Below, piece by piece: positions 1 through 14,400 of a stretch of 64,000 nucleotides of DNA. A model generated the notes under the pieces. That model saw nothing but the letters and a program-made list of their open reading frames with translations, searched no databases and had not been told where the DNA came from. The stretch's first letter is position 1. Every line of letters starts with the position of its first letter. A program made the translations under genes and the position numbers. Source of the DNA: Morinoia aosen (lineage: Eukaryota > Arthropoda > Malacostraca > Amphipoda > Talitridae); NCBI GenBank assembly GCA_030386875.1, contig CM059575.1, positions 45,786,859 through 45,850,858 of the forward strand, written 5' to 3'.

Positions 1-889
1 ACTTCTATGTGTTTGTACCAAATTATTGAACTGTCAAGTTTGGTAAAGTGAACTTGATGCCGGACTGCTACTTCGGGAATTATGCGGGACTACTTGATTA
101 CGAGGTATTATCCAAGTGACCCGTCACCTTCGGATTCGGATTTCGACTCTTCGAGTATTTTTCCAAACCTCTATTAGTGGGAAGAACTGAGCCAGGCGGC
201 GGCCACAGCCCCTCGAAGCTTAGGTCCCAATTTTATTTTATCTTTTTAATTTATCCCACTTTCCAGGGCCTCAAAATTGTTAAAAAAATTAGTCTGACGC
301 TACTTAGTGTAGGTTATCCCAAATTGATTCATTATTTTGAATCATGAACTAAAACTTTGAACGGTTCTGGCAACGGCCGGCGAACACCTCAAACCCCGGC
401 CTCGAGGCCGGAAAACCCCATTTGAAGCAGGGAGTATGCATACCAAAAGAGGAAATACATAAAAAATATGAATAGATTTCAACAAAACATTTTAATACTA
501 AAACTTATATAGGTAGTTCTATCCAAGAAAGCAGCACTAATATTGAATAGAAAAATAAAAGCAATAGAAAAATTGGCCCAATGACTGAAGTGACTCCCTT
601 ACCATTATCCAACGTTGAGGATTATGAGCTGGACCTACAAAAAGCAAAACTAAATGAGGTGCTTTATGGACTCTCAGCCGAAAAGGCGAGCAAATGCCAT
701 GAACCAGACATAAAATTCAAAATGAATTGCTAGCAGCGAATAACCAAACTACAAAAATTGAACGTACATGCAAAAGAATCTTAAGACTTGACAAAAGCGC
801 TTGAAACAATAGGAAACCAAAGTTAAAACTTGAGTTACGACAGAATGTGAAAATAAACGAAACAAGGGTAGTACGTTGTCGATACCGCC
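1..889. other. AT-rich sequence without a recognisable gene
   Basis: I see no TTC17 exon here. A perfect 16-bp palindrome CCGGCCTCGAGGCCGG lies at 396-411. From about 583 a short open stretch of ~50 codons (starting MTEVTPLPLSNVEDYELDLQ) with charged, helix-like composition ends at a stop. It could be a decayed transposon ORF, but I do not recognise it. Confidence 0.4.
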
Positions 890-1240
890 GTGCGGTAGAC
901 GTTAGGGTTCGTGGAAAAGGGGCTGTCTTCTGTGGAGCTACCCTTTTTCGGAGCGGTAGCTTTTCGCGCAGCTGCCTTTCCTGAGGATCGTGGGGGTACC
1001 GCCTACGCCGTAATTAGTCAGCTAGGGCAACAGAAGTAATTTCTGTATGTGCCGAACTACGGCGGTACCGGTAAGGTGAGATTTGTGTGAGTACCGCCTA
1101 TGCCGTAATTAGTCCGCTAGTGTAAAAGAAGTAATTTCTGTTTGTGCCGAACTACGGCGGTACCGTAAGGAAAACGAGCAACTGTCTGCGCCGTATACAG
1201 TCCGTTAGGCAATTCCCTGATTCGCCGAACTGTGACAGCA
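890..1240. repeat. Tandem hairpin repeat (GTACCGCC...GGCGGTAC units)
   Basis: Two tandem ~74-bp units (996-1069 and 1091-1164) each begin GTACCGCCTA and end CTACGGCGGTAC, so each can fold back on itself. They share the interior GCCGTAATTAGTC and AGAAGTAATTTCTG. A third, diverged unit lies at 1183-1237 (GCGCCGTATACAGTCCG ... TTCGCCGAACTGTGACA). The left flank at 890-960 carries further CCGCCG and CGGTAG inverted motifs. The GC content stands out against the surrounding AT-rich sequence. The function is unknown. Confidence 0.7.
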
Positions 1241-2302
1241 TCTTCCTTGACGATAAACTATGCGGAATAGTTTGTCCTTCCAAGGTGGTTCCTTAAACCC
1301 CTTTTTAAGCGAGGTGTCGTGATGGACTATAGCCTGCATCAAAAAGGAGAAAGGAAACTCTTTTCACTTCAGGATGTGAATGGTTTATTGCAAAATCTCT
1401 TTGCAATGCCTCTTATATATGCAGATACATTTCAGCAAAGACAGTGATTTATTTTCTTTTGCAAAAATAGTGTGTACAAACATGAGCTACTTCATAACAT
1501 GGTACAACACGCAAAATTACATTTAAAATATTAGGGCTATTCAGCTAGGAAATCAAAATAATATGGGAATATCGAAATACATTACAAATGACACTTAAGG
1601 GCTAACTAAAGTAAATACACAGCCGCACCATCGGCGCAGAGGAACAGACTTAGGCCGAGTACAAGGAAGTGATCACCTAGAGAAAATACTTTAGGACTAT
1701 GGTAACTATAACAGAATAGAGTCGAAACCACTTACTTTGCCTGACATACGTATACACCCATCTTATATCCCTAGAACAAGAGATGATAGACTACCAAAAA
1801 CTCATAAGATGAAGAACTAGGGTAGGATATAGTATAGGATTGGCTACTGATTTAACAACTTGTTCACCAACTGTTGCAACCGAAAATGTATCGAAATTTC
1901 TTGCGTCTGTTTGGCCTCCACTGAGTCCCTGCAACCAGCAGGAATGGCAATGTTTTTTAATTTTTATTTCGTTGAGTTATTTTGAATTTTCAAGCTGATA
2001 CGGTATTTCAAGCATGTACTAATAATAATACTTATTTAGGAAGTTGTTCCTGAGTTAAGCTCCACGTTGTTCTTTAAAGGTAATTAGTAGTGATAATTTC
2101 AACAATCGAACTGGTTTTGGATAGTGTAAAACGTTTCAAATAGTTTTTTGCTTACCGACCGGTTTGACATCTGCCAATGGTTTCAAATGACATATGAAAA
2201 TGATACAAATGAGTGCCATGGCTTTCTCTTGCTTGAGTGTGAGCGTAAACTGAGCAACTTAGCTTGTTTTCATTCTCTGAATGACGTGCATTGTAACTGC
2301 AG
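1241..2302. other. Upstream flank or intron of TTC17, nothing recognised
   Basis: AT-rich sequence with no coding-like GC-rich block and no repeat family shared with the rest of the window. It ends in the acceptor of the first visible TTC17 exon. Confidence 0.5.
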
Positions 2303-2498
2303 ATTCGGAAGAAGAAAACAGTGACGTGGAAGAAGAGGAAGATGCGAGCGTGTGGGGCGACCGCGTGGCACGTACTCTCGCGGGGCACGGCAGCTCTGAC
2401 TGGCTGGTGCACTCACTCGCCACCCAATATTGGCGTCTGCGTGGGGAACCGCTCCTTGCCATCGAGTGCGTGAGGAGGGCGCTCTACCTCGTGCCCAG
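2303..2498 (+). CDS. TTC17: TTC17 exon A (first exon seen): acidic stretch and first TPR
   Basis: The exon follows the acceptor ...GTAACTGCAG and ends before GTGCGTGCC. It enters with two bases of a split codon and leaves in phase 2 (AG|G, Arg). It encodes an acidic run (SEEENSDVEEEED) followed by WLVHSLATQYWRLRGEPLLA and IECVRRALYLVPR, a clear TPR helix pair that matches the 'SSWVLYNMASFYWRIKNEP' region of TTC17. An ATG occurs at 2281, but it lies in the intronic polypyrimidine/acceptor region and is unlikely to be the start. At least one earlier exon must exist. Confidence 0.85.
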
Positions 2499-5400
2499 GT
2501 GCGTGCCGCTGGTGGGCTCACGTTGCTTCCGGTTGTGTATATTGCTCCTGGGTGTGCATCTTACGTCAGGCTCCGGGTATGTACGGGGCCTGAAGCTCAT
2601 ATCGCGTCCTGTTGTGTGCCACTCGTGGGGCTCATGTAAGCTATGTGGAACTCGTATGCTTAGGTGTGGGCTGATGAAACCTTATGATGCCACGATTTTT
2701 CAATGAACTGAGCACGTATTGCGAATTGTCTTGCCGCCACTACGTTAGGCCAGGCATTAGGGTGTGTGCTGTCATGAGCTAAATTAACAATACATTGCAG
2801 GGTTTACCGTCACATACCATTGGTGCAGTTGGGCAACCTTTTGCATCGCAGCAAGCTCGCGCATGACGCCGCCGTGGTGCTGCACTCAGCCCTCGACCAC
2901 CACAGCACGCTGTACCCTGCCCATCTCACTCTTGCCCACGTCTACGCCACCATGGCCCTCTACAACGTGTCAGTGCATGCAGGTTGTCTGCACCTTACCT
3001 CTGGCGTAGGAAGTGGCTCGCTATTCTCATATAGGAGCCAAGGCTTTGTAACGTTCTAAATTGATATCTTAAGGTGTGATAATTTCAAGTATGGTTAAGG
3101 GCTAGCGTATATTTAACTCGCATTGCTTAGGAATAATACGTAAACTTTTACCAATTTTTTATAAATTCATTTTTGTCTTGTTTGTTGTACAAGCTTATGG
3201 TACAGTATTGTTACTTATAATTTAAGTAATATTTAAGAATTTCTTGTTTTATACTGCAAATAGAAAAGATAGTTATGATGAGGAATAGTTAGAATATGTA
3301 ATTTGATCTTTGCAAGACGAGGCTCTTTCTCAGGAAAATGAGCAGGAACTAAAACTAGTATGAATATTTAAATTATTCAAGGCTGGTTGCTAAAAACGTT
3401 TAACAGCAAATGAAAAATGCTTGCCAAGATAGACGCGGATTAAATATAAATAGTAAGCTATTCGTGCTGAAAGCGCTCAGTGTACGAAATTTCACTACCG
3501 CCGCTTGTTCAAGGCATCTCTTGATTTACTGATGAGAGCGTTTCTTAGCTGGTATTTTTTTGCACTACATTTTTATAAATGGATATATTTATAGTGACGT
3601 TGAAGGAATATGTGGACACAAAAATATTCTATTTCAAAGTATTAATTCAAGGTAAATAACTAAGGAAACTACACAAGTATACAACTTGCCTAAACACACA
3701 ACTTAGGAAAAAATAGAAAATTTGACTCGTTGATCAAATTTATGTACAACTTAACTAAGTATATGAAAAAAGAGTGTTTGAACATTGAAAGAAATCTATT
3801 CAATATTTAACTTCAACACCCCTATTTGTAATGACAGCTCATCAGCAGTTCCTGTAAGTTTCCTGTTGAAGCTTGGCGAGATTCGTGTAAAATTCCAGGT
3901 GATTATTCTTTGGTGAACACCTTTTGATCGAGGTTGGTTGGTCATCTCGCGTGATGCGTGTTTTCTCCATAAATTTTCTGTTGGATTCATGTACGGTGAT
4001 TGATGAAGCCATGTCAGTCCTTTGTTATTGTTACTTCGGAACCCTTCACGAGTTATTTTCAGACTTTTAACCTGTTAAAACATCCTGTCATATTGAAAAT
4101 TCAAATATTGAGATATTTGCAAGCTATCATTTAAAATGTTATGGTTCTAAATTTAATCTATAGTTCCTTCAATTATTTCCGACTGTCTTGTATCGTTAAA
4201 CGAGAAAGAACCTAATAATATTATTTTCCCATTACCAATGTTCACATTTGGGTTAGTTTCCTGCATGGGTCTAGGCTATTATGTCTTTTCACCAAACTTT
4301 CACAAGGGGTAACAAAAAGCAATAACATTAGATTAGTTAGATTTGTCTATCCTATACTACGGAACTAGCGCCCCTGGAAGGTACCGTTTGATTACCTCAG
4401 CTATAGTTAGGACTTCTGAACTTCCCTTTTTCGTACCCATTCTATTTCTTGCAGTTTTTATTCTTTTTTGCTATGTCTTCTTAGTTTTTTCTTCTTCTTC
4501 CTCCTTCCTAACTTACTGTTTTTATGCGCAGGGTATCTTGTGTGGGAATACACTTTGGGTATCGATAACCCATTTTCTATGGTGCATTATAGATGGCCTC
4601 TTTTCTTTGCTCTCTTCTGATCACATTTTATTTGTCTAGAGAATCCCAAATTAATTCCAACTTTCTCCAATAATGAGTTACACCATTATGATCATGAACT
4701 TGAATCTCGTGGTTATCTGTATGAAATAAATTCAAAAATATCGCTATTGGGCTTGACATTCGCTCATACAAACTGCAATCTTCGTTTCAAATTGCATTTC
4801 TTAAACAATGGAGTTTTGCGAGATTTTGATTTTAGTTCCTGCCTGTGAAGTTCACTGTTTATTGTTCTCTGACAGACATGTGTTCTGGCAGCACCAAGAC
4901 CTTTTTCAAGTTTATCTGTTGTCACTAAAGGGTTTAATTTAAACCTTTTATAACAGATTTTGCAAACTTCTAATTTAATCCTTTCGTTGTGCACAAGATC
5001 TATGAAAATTTCCACGGTCTCATTTACCTTTCGTTTCTACACAATGTAACCTATAGTATTTAAAAGGACATGCAGGTACTTTGAAATATTCTATATCTTA
5101 TTTTGTCAGTGTGAGCAGAAATAACACAATTTTTCACCTCTTTTGTGTTGATGATTCCTTTGCTTCGGCATTTTGTAGAATTTTTTTGACAGGCTCTTTA
5201 TGTAAAACTAACTCACCCTAAAATGTTGTAGCCTGACGTTACGCCCCGCGGAGTGTATGCAACTATTGTATCTATGGGAATTAGCGCTCCTAGGGAACAT
5301 ATGGGAAATACCGAACTAACGGTTAGGTAGGCCTTTCTTCTGTTGAAATAGAATAGATTTTTTTGTTTTGTTAAGGACAGTATTTTTTTGGTGCACCGCA

Positions 5401-8400
5401 GTCCTGTTTTTCCGAACCTACAACTTTCTCTTTCAATTTTATCTTGTTTCATAAACTTCTCATTTTTTCTATGCACCTTATGTGTAGATTCCGTAGATCC
5501 CGAGTTCCCTCAAGTCCATACTAAATGGTGCCTTCCTCCTTCATCTCTTTGCAACCCTTTTGTTGCGGTTAGGGAGTCTTAAACTAGCATCTAATCTAAC
5601 ATAATGTTACGTACCATTTTTATTTTCTAATATGTATTTTTTGAAATAATGTAATTAGGTGCCAAAACTGGCAAAATTTAAGTACTTAAAACTTCTTCGA
5701 GAAGGTGTCCGTTCATTTTTTCTTGATTATTTCATGAATTATTCATAAATTTGTGTATTTAAAAAAAATCTGGGAGTGTTACGCTTTAATAATTTCCGAA
5801 ACTGCTAACCCCTCAGGGGGATATAACTATTGTATCTATGGGAATTAGCGCTCCCAGGGGGACAATGTGAGGGCCTGAGCTAAAGGTTAGGTAGGCCTTC
5901 TTTTGTTAAAATAACATAGGTTTTTTTGTTTTGTTACGGACCATCTTTTTTCGGTTCACTGCTGTCCTGTTTTCTACTACTTTCTTCTTCAACTTTTTCT
6001 TTTTTCATGATCTTCTTTCTTAGCTTTCTGTTTCTGTGCCCTTTCTGCATAGATTCCACGTTCCCTTAACTCCATACTAAATGGTGCCTTCTTCCTTCCT
6101 CTCTTTGGATAGCCTTTGTTGCGGATAGGGAGGCTTAAACTAACTAATAATCTAATCTAATCTAATCTTCCGAAACTGCTATGGAGGGAATTTTTTAAAT
6201 GTCCAAATGCTGGTTTCACCACATTGTGGTCGAAAAGCTTGAACAAGTATTGCTGTGCAGCACTTCCAAATCAATTGCTTCTTGCTAAAACTACTAAACA
6301 AAACGGAAGGGCTGACTGACTAGTTAGGTGACGCATGTCATTTGCTCAGGTCTGCGGTGTGCTACAGCAACGCCGCCCTGCTGCAGCCCGCGGCTGCCCT
6401 GCCGCGTAAACTGAGGCACGCCGTGCTGTGCCACGCTCATCTCGAGGAGGCGCTGCAGCAACAGCACCTGTGAGTTTGCCTCTTGTCTGCCTACTGCTAC
6501 AGTCAAGCCCATGCAGGGACTAGAGTTTTTGAAGCCTAATTAGTTGGAAATAGAGGAACATAACAGTAATATCTGCGGTGTCGAGTTATACCTGTATTCA
6601 TATATTAGGATCTAAACGTGATTGAGAAGTTCTTCGAGTGTGGTGGTGAAATGTTGAAGATCATAAATCCTATTTATATTATAGCTTTGCTAATTTTGAA
6701 GTGTAAATTTCATGTGGGAATGGTTAGCGAGTGTGATGGTAACTAGGTTATATGTACTTGAAATCATCTTCTAGTAATGAAAATGCAAATTAGCTCTTGG
6801 GTCATTTAATCGCGTGCGACCCATGGCGTAATATATTTTCACTGTTTGACCGAGATGCAAGAAAAGGAAGATGGGATTTTGTGTGCTTGTAGAATTAGTA
6901 CATGTTTCCACTTTTTTGTTTGCTACTTGTTTTGAGAGCCAGTGTCTCTCTTAAGTGTTTTTTTATGCCATTACTTAGGCCTCAGTCATCAGACATTTCA
7001 TCTTTCGGCAGTTCCTTTTCTTGATGAACTTTCTTTCATTGAGGTTATATCACAGGGCCTTTTGCTAATTATTAGTGAGAATAACAAGCTGTATATTTCA
7101 GGTTTCTGCACAATTCCTGAATAATCGTGAAATCCATGATCAGATTGTGTCATCTCGAGAAGTTTGACTGAGTGTCAAGTTCTGTCTTCCTAGAACATTG
7201 ATAGCCTGCATAACTGTTCAAATAATGTTTCTTGATAGCGTGCTACTGTTAATAACTCAACTTAATATTTACTCATGGTAAACATGGATACGTCATTTGT
7301 TTAAAAAAAATATTAGGCTAATAGTCCAAAAGACAATAAGAGATTAAATGGAAATTAGGTGCTTAAATTTCGTTTCTTAGTCTATTTTCGAATTAGCTTT
7401 TAAGAGTCAGAAGCAATGCAATGAATAGCTACTCACATTGAGATCTCGCATTTGAAATTCCGTCGCGTTAGAAAGAGGACTGGAAGTGAATTTGAATAAA
7501 TTGAAATTGAAATGAGATTTCTAGAACTAAAATCGCCTTGGCTTCGGATAATATGGCTCAGAAATGTAAACACTTATACATTGCATGTGCAGGTCTCTGC
7601 AACGGACGCTGTCAGAACTACAGCAGTACCAACAAAGTCATGAAGAATGGCTAGCCTTGCACCAGAAGCTGCTGCTCGAGCAGGCCACTCCCGAGATGAA
7701 GCTGGAGAGCAGACTTGAATATGAGGAGCAGAAAATCAGAGAGAGTTCAGATGGCAGAGGTGAGTTCCTATACAGTACATACAGTAAGCATTGCGTGTAG
7801 CTGTAAGCTAGAAGTTTAAATAATTTTCAAGGACTGGTGTTATTTTTATTACGGTGTAGTGGACGTCAGGGCCTGGGCGTACCTAATTCCATTGAATTTT
7901 AGTTTCTTAGTTCATAGTCATGCCTTCATAGTTAAGCCAATGTTACCATTTTTATCGTGAGCATTTTCGAACTGCAATGTGGGTTACTCATGTATCAGTA
8001 GTTTTCTTTGTTGGGTTATTTGTTTTGGTTTCGATGTCCAACTACGCGTTTTCTTGGCTCTTTGTGCGCGCGTGTCGGTTTGTGAGTCTGCTTTGTTGTA
8101 GCGGGTGCACAAGACTGTGCTGCCCTTTGTCTGGGTACCCATTTTTGACTGTGTAGGTTTAAAAGCTGCAGAGCTTTACATGTTCCTTGCGACATTGTAG
8201 TTCTGGCAGTTAGCTAACTTGAGGTATATTACGCGTGTAATTTGGAGGCGTGCTGAGAGCCTATATGAACTTGTTATTTATTTACTTACAAGCCATTAAG
8301 GAGAGTCTGTTAGCTGAGATCAGCCTTAATAAATTCTCAGGGAAAGATGCTCCCTAGTTATTTTGAGTGAATTCAGTTATTTTTCAGTCTTTCTGAGATT

Positions 8401-11400
8401 CATGCAAAGGTTCAATTTTTTTACCTGCTATGCGTATCTCAGGGCAAGACTGCTTCCAGTACCAGCAGGATGGCCACACGTTTCTGTCTTGCAACATGCG
8501 GCGAGATCAGCTGGAGCACAGGCCGCAGGCGGCTGACCTCCTCCTCGACCTCACCACTCTTCTTCACAGGTACCGCATCTCGAACAGCCGGGCGTCTCCC
8601 ATGCAATTAGCCTCTGGGCCGCAGATGAACGGTTTGTGCGTTCGAAAGAACTCCATGTAGTTTTCACGTCTTAAAATGCATGAAAAAAATCTGCTTTCTT
8701 GATAGTGAAAACTGCGGTAAAATGACAACAGACTCAATCTTTTCGTATGTGATGTTAGATGATTTAGCATGTTCTCAAAACGAAAACAAATGGTTCCAAT
8801 CAGACATTTTAGCCTCTTTATGGCCCAAACATTCATATAGTTTCCTGCTGATTTTTTTTTAATCAGGAGCTACTTACACATTTGCTCTACGTTCCTTACT
8901 GGCTACTCTGCAGTGTTCGCCCTATGTGAGTGTAGCAATCTATCCTTCATTTAGCTGTTAATACCGACGGCGGACAATGTATTTTTGGCTCGTAAAGCCA
9001 ATGTAAGTTGTGTAAGTTAGCACAACATGTTACTGACGAAGCTGTAAATAAAGTAATAAATTAATTCTTCTTTGTAAACGGACAATGTGGCTCACTTCTA
9101 CTGAAGAAATCATTCTTCCCACCATCGCACTCCTCCCTCCAAACGTGTCTTTTTCTTACGCATCGAAGGGATAATCTATCACTTGTTCTGCGTCATACAT
9201 AAATTTTGCCTTCTGAACCGAATACGTTGAACTTCGATTCGTCACTGACCTGAACTCGATCCCATTGCAAAGAACCATCCTTTGTTGCAAAATCGAGGTG
9301 GGCCTCTTTATTTTTCTTTGAAATGAAAGACTTGCCGGCTGGCACTCGAGCATGCACTTCTACATTTTGTGACTGATGAGTAACTTTTCTTTGAGCTAAT
9401 ATTGGATGTCTCTTCATTCAACTTGTGAGAAATTAATGACGCGGTCGGAATACGGTCCGTTATTTCCCTAACATATTACAATTCTAGAGGTATCGCGCGC
9501 GAGACGCTTTTAGAGGTTTTCCAAGCTATGGTTTTACATCTAGCATTTCAAATGTTTTATACCTGCATATCAGTCGATGAAAAACACTTTAAGCTCTAAA
9601 TACATTGCTAACAATATCTGTAATTTACTTTTTTATAGTATTTGCCAAAATGGTTTCCTTTTTTGTGAGAGATAGAGTTTTGCGTGTTGACATCGACATT
9701 CGGCTTAATAAAAGTTCCAATAATTTATGAATATCGTCTATAACTCCAAAGAAGTGTATATAGTGTTTAAAAACTTACCTAGGATAAATAAAATAATATT
9801 TAAAATTGTCTCTTAACATTTGCCTGTGGGATAATTCAACAATTTAGTTTCCTATTGAAAACATTGTGTCATAATTGTACAACTAAATGCCTTTCATTCC
9901 AAGTGTCACCATCTCTTGCAGACAGGAAACTAGTAAGCCTAAAAAGCTAATGCAGATGCTGAGCCTGCAGTGTTATGTTACACTTGACACTGACAGCAAG
10001 GCTGAGAGAGCCTGAAAATTAAAATTTTATAAGTTACCATGCCATACTGCTGAGAGGTTGGCAACTACTGCTTTTGACTGCAGTAGCGTAAAATGTATTC
10101 ACACTATGCACAAATTATTAATGTATGCATTAAAAAAAATTATAGTTAGAAGAATTTAGGAGACCGTAATTTAATACAAACAACCCAATAATACTCAGTA
10201 AAATCTAATTAAACCCCAAAAAACAGGTGAGCTACGTTTTTCCAACCCTGGTTACATGTGACTCACTCTGACAACCCGATCATTATGCTTGATCTGCTCG
10301 TTTCTTACCCAAACTAACTCATGCTGTATATTTCGAGTACATCATCTCGTATTCGGTCAGTCTTCTTCAGTATGGTAACTTCTGCTCCCCCAAGACCAAT
10401 TAATCTGATATAAACTTCACACTTGAAAATTATTCTGCGCATCTCCTGAGATCCCTACACTTGAAGATCTCTCTAATGCCCATGCCACTCTCCAATACCT
10501 GATGCTCCGTTTCTACGGGGTGTCATAGAATTTAAGAAAATTATGAAATGATTAGGGTATGTTGAGAAAAATTGGTATTATTCTCGATGTTTGCTGTACA
10601 TACCGTTTATTGAATGAAAGAGCCTATTACCTGCATGCATTTTTTGTGAAGAGTTTCTTAGTCTTGTGATGACTTGTTTAATTTTTGTCATCAAAGTAAT
10701 ATAGCCGGAGATTTATTTTGCGAATGTTATAATTTAGCAATTTTTCTATTTCTGTATATTACGTACTTAATGGTTAGCAAGCACTGAGGGACAATCATCT
10801 AAACATTTCACATTTAACATTCTGATGATTTAGGATGAACATTTATTTATCTTGGATAAATTTGGGTGTCCGTTGTTGCCCGTAATGTAGGTAAGCAGGC
10901 TGATGTGTCTCTCACTGTTTACTGCCCAGTGTGCAGGGTGAAACGATGCGACTGTCAAGCCTGCGTCACCAGCCTGCGCAGGCCAGCGTACAGCCTGTGT
11001 TCCGCCTGCAGCCGCACCACTTAGGGTGAGCTGAGAGGGTGCATGTCGCTCAGTTGTTACCGCTCATGACTGTGGCGGCTGCAGAAGCAACTGAAGGAGA
11101 CGGTATGAAGCCAGGGTTGCGCACTGTTGTATTTACCTGAGCTTCGCCATTTTGAGTCAGGAATTCTGGCTTAACCCCAAGCTCTTCTGATGTGTTACAT
11201 TATTATACTTGTCTAGTCCCTGGTTTGTGCCTACCTTAACCCTTTAACGTCCGAATTTTTGTACTCATATTACCGTTAACACAACCACCGTCACTAAACT
11301 GGCGCTGGCATCTGGCAGTCACCGATATCAGGATGGGATAAGAACTGCCACTCGGCAGAGAACTTCAAAGAACACATTAGGGAACTAATTGAATAAGAAA

Positions 11401-14400
11401 TAAAATATATTGAAGGGGAATTTTGAAAAAGGACACTGGTGTCCTCTGGGGCGTTAAAGGGTTAAAGGACGATGGTTGTGGCCGAGAATGAGTATAAGCA
11501 CTACAGTAAGCGCAGCTGAGCCCAACCTCACTTTTAATTTAAGTTTAGTATCACTCCTGCTCTAATTTTGCGCTTTAGTACAGTAGATGCATCGCTTGTC
11601 TTTTGCATTTGTAACCAATTGATTGAACGTATCTTGCCGTTAAGTAAATAACTTGAACAGTGTGATGACACTTACTTAAATGTTTTTTTTTTTTTGAGGC
11701 GAGTGGTTTGGCTAGTCTTGCCGCTGAGTGAAGAAGTAATGATGTGACGTACGATGCGTTGTGCAGAGGCGGGTGGGTGGTGGGCCGCAACGGAGCCCCG
11801 GTGGCTGGTGGAGGGAGGGGCACAGGACCGGCCTCCCCAGACACAGCTGAGTGCGAGGAGGCGGCGGAACTCCCGGCTTGGGACAGCTTCCCTGCCGTCA
11901 TCCTGCTGCCTGGCGTTAAGGGCTTCAAGTGAGGGAGCATCTTATAAGAGATCCACTCTTCTAAATCCTGAATAAAGACTGTTTAAAATTTCGATTACAT
12001 TGATAGAGGAAACTTTTTTATTTGGAAGTACAAAGGTACAAAATTTCAGATTTTAAGCAGATCTATGTTAACTCACTGCTGAAGTACTGAGATTTTATAT
12101 TACACCAAGTACCTTCCCAAAATATCTCGTGGTTCGTAAATTAATTAGGGAGCGATTGGACCGCCTTCACCTCAAATTAAAAATTTCACTCTACCTGACA
12201 ATGATTCTACAAAATTTTGGACCCCATGCAGCTCTATTTTTGGTCATGATGAAAGTCAACAGTCCTCTAAGGATGTCAATGTTTGAGGAAGGGGCGATGA
12301 GTCATCCGAATTCCTCTCAAGCTCATCTGATAAATTTTCAAAGGGGTTCTAATAAGGAGATTGTGATGCCCATGTGCCCAAATGTTCCCTTATTTGCTAT
12401 AAACCAATCTTGAACACTTGTAGCCCTGTGGATGTTAGAATTTTCACCCTGGAAGATACCTTTGCTATCATTAAATCGATGCTCCATGGAAGGACGGACG
12501 TGGTCAGAGAGTACTTGCAAATAGTCGTGAGAATTCATCTTACTGCAAAAAATAGTTGGTCCATCTCAGCAAAAATCATTACGCTGCCTCCAGGTGCTGA
12601 TCAGTAGGGACGATATAAGATACATCCATAACTTCGAGTGGCTGTCGCAATGTCCTAACACGCCTATCGTTCTGAAAGAGGGTGAATATGGATTCATTGG
12701 ACCCCATAAAATGTTCCTAATCATCAGCAGGCCTATTTCGAGCAAACAACAAACGTTTTTTCCAATTTGCTACTGACACTGATGGATTCTTTGTGAATTT
12801 GCCTCGGCCTGAATTCATTTTTTTAGCTCGCGACGTGCAGTCCTTTTAGAAATAATTCAGGATGTTTTTAAAAAAAATTTATACGGTAATTTTAAATGCT
12901 ATAAAATTGAAAATAATGAACCGATTTTAACATACTTGATCTCATTGGATGCAGAAATTAATTCCTTATCACATCTAAATGATGAAAATAAAAAATTATT
13001 CTAAATGATGAAAAAGCTTTGTAAACAAAAACAATAATGAGGTGACTACTCGAAATGCTTTTCGTTCAGAAAGGTATTGTTGTAATTGTATTTTGTAGGG
13101 ATAAAAGTTCAAATCTTTTCGAATGAATTGACTGATGGTTGTACAGGACATATTTAAATTATTTCTTCGGTACGAAAGCACAGTTCCTTGATTATTAAAT
13201 TTGTAAACATTGCAATGCATGGTTAGTTTAGTTGAAGATGATCTGCCAGGAAAGCTTCTGAAAATAATTGGGACACTTGTTTGTAACTTCTTGTTTGAAT
13301 GTAGCTATTCACGATAGAAATTTGTTGCTCTTTTGTTGTGGCGTCTTAAAGGGATTGGATAATCTTTCCAGAAATTACTGAGCAGACTATTATGCATTTC
13401 ACAAGATAATTGTATCATGTTTACAGCTAAGGATATGATAATTGATTTCTGTATCCAATGAGACCGAGTATGTCGAAATCTATTCTCTATTTTCAATTTT
13501 ATTAGCATTTACGAGTAAATGTGAGATACATTTTTATTAAACATCCTGTACTTGGACGTTCACAGAACTTGCTTGTTATCATTTGCGCTGATAACTGTAG
13601 ATTTTCTATTATCATTGCGCTGATCAATGTAGGTTTTCCTTACCAATTTCTTCAAGCACTTCAGTCTCTGTCATTCAGAATGTTAGGGCTTGCATAATTT
13701 TCACGAAATGAACTGGGTTAGCCATTTTAATTAAAGCCTGCTATTGTTTGCTGTATTTTTCTGATGATATTTATTCTGGAGAAAAACCGAGAAGAAAAAA
13801 AGAGAAAATGGTTCAACTGTTCAATTGAAATTACATAGATAAGTTTTCCAATAGAAGTAACGTTTGAATCTTCATTCGTTTTAATCAATTTCTTCTAGAT
13901 AAAATAGAAAGTCTGGATGCAGTTTGCATATGACACCCCTCAGGGGGATGCAAATATTGTATCTATGGGAATTAGCGCTCCCAGGGGAAAAATGTGAGGA
14001 GCAGAGCTGAGAGTTAGGTAGGCCTTCTTTTTGTTGAAATGAAAGTTTTTTTTTTGTTATGTTAAAGACCACCTTTTTTCAGTTCACTGCTGTCCTGTTT
14101 TTCAGCATCTCTCGCTTTCTTCTTCAACTTTTATCTTATTTCATGAACTTCTTTCTCATCTTACTGTTTCTATGCCCCTTCAGCATAGATTCCTCATTTT
14201 CTTATCTCCATACTAAATGGTGCCTTCCTCCTTCCTCTCTTCGATACGCTTTATTTTTGTAGCGGTTAGGGAGGCTAAAACTAACTTATAATCTATAATC
14301 TTGCATATGACAATTTTTGGTTGCACTCTGTATTCTCAGAGGATTCATAACATTTATTACCATTGTTTCTAAGCTTGATTAATGCGGTTTTAACATAAGC

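Noticed and set aside
2281..2706. An ATG-started frame that covers TTC17 exon A and continues past it
   Set aside because: The ATG lies before a good acceptor and the reading after 2498 is intron. The family alignment stops exactly at the GT donor.
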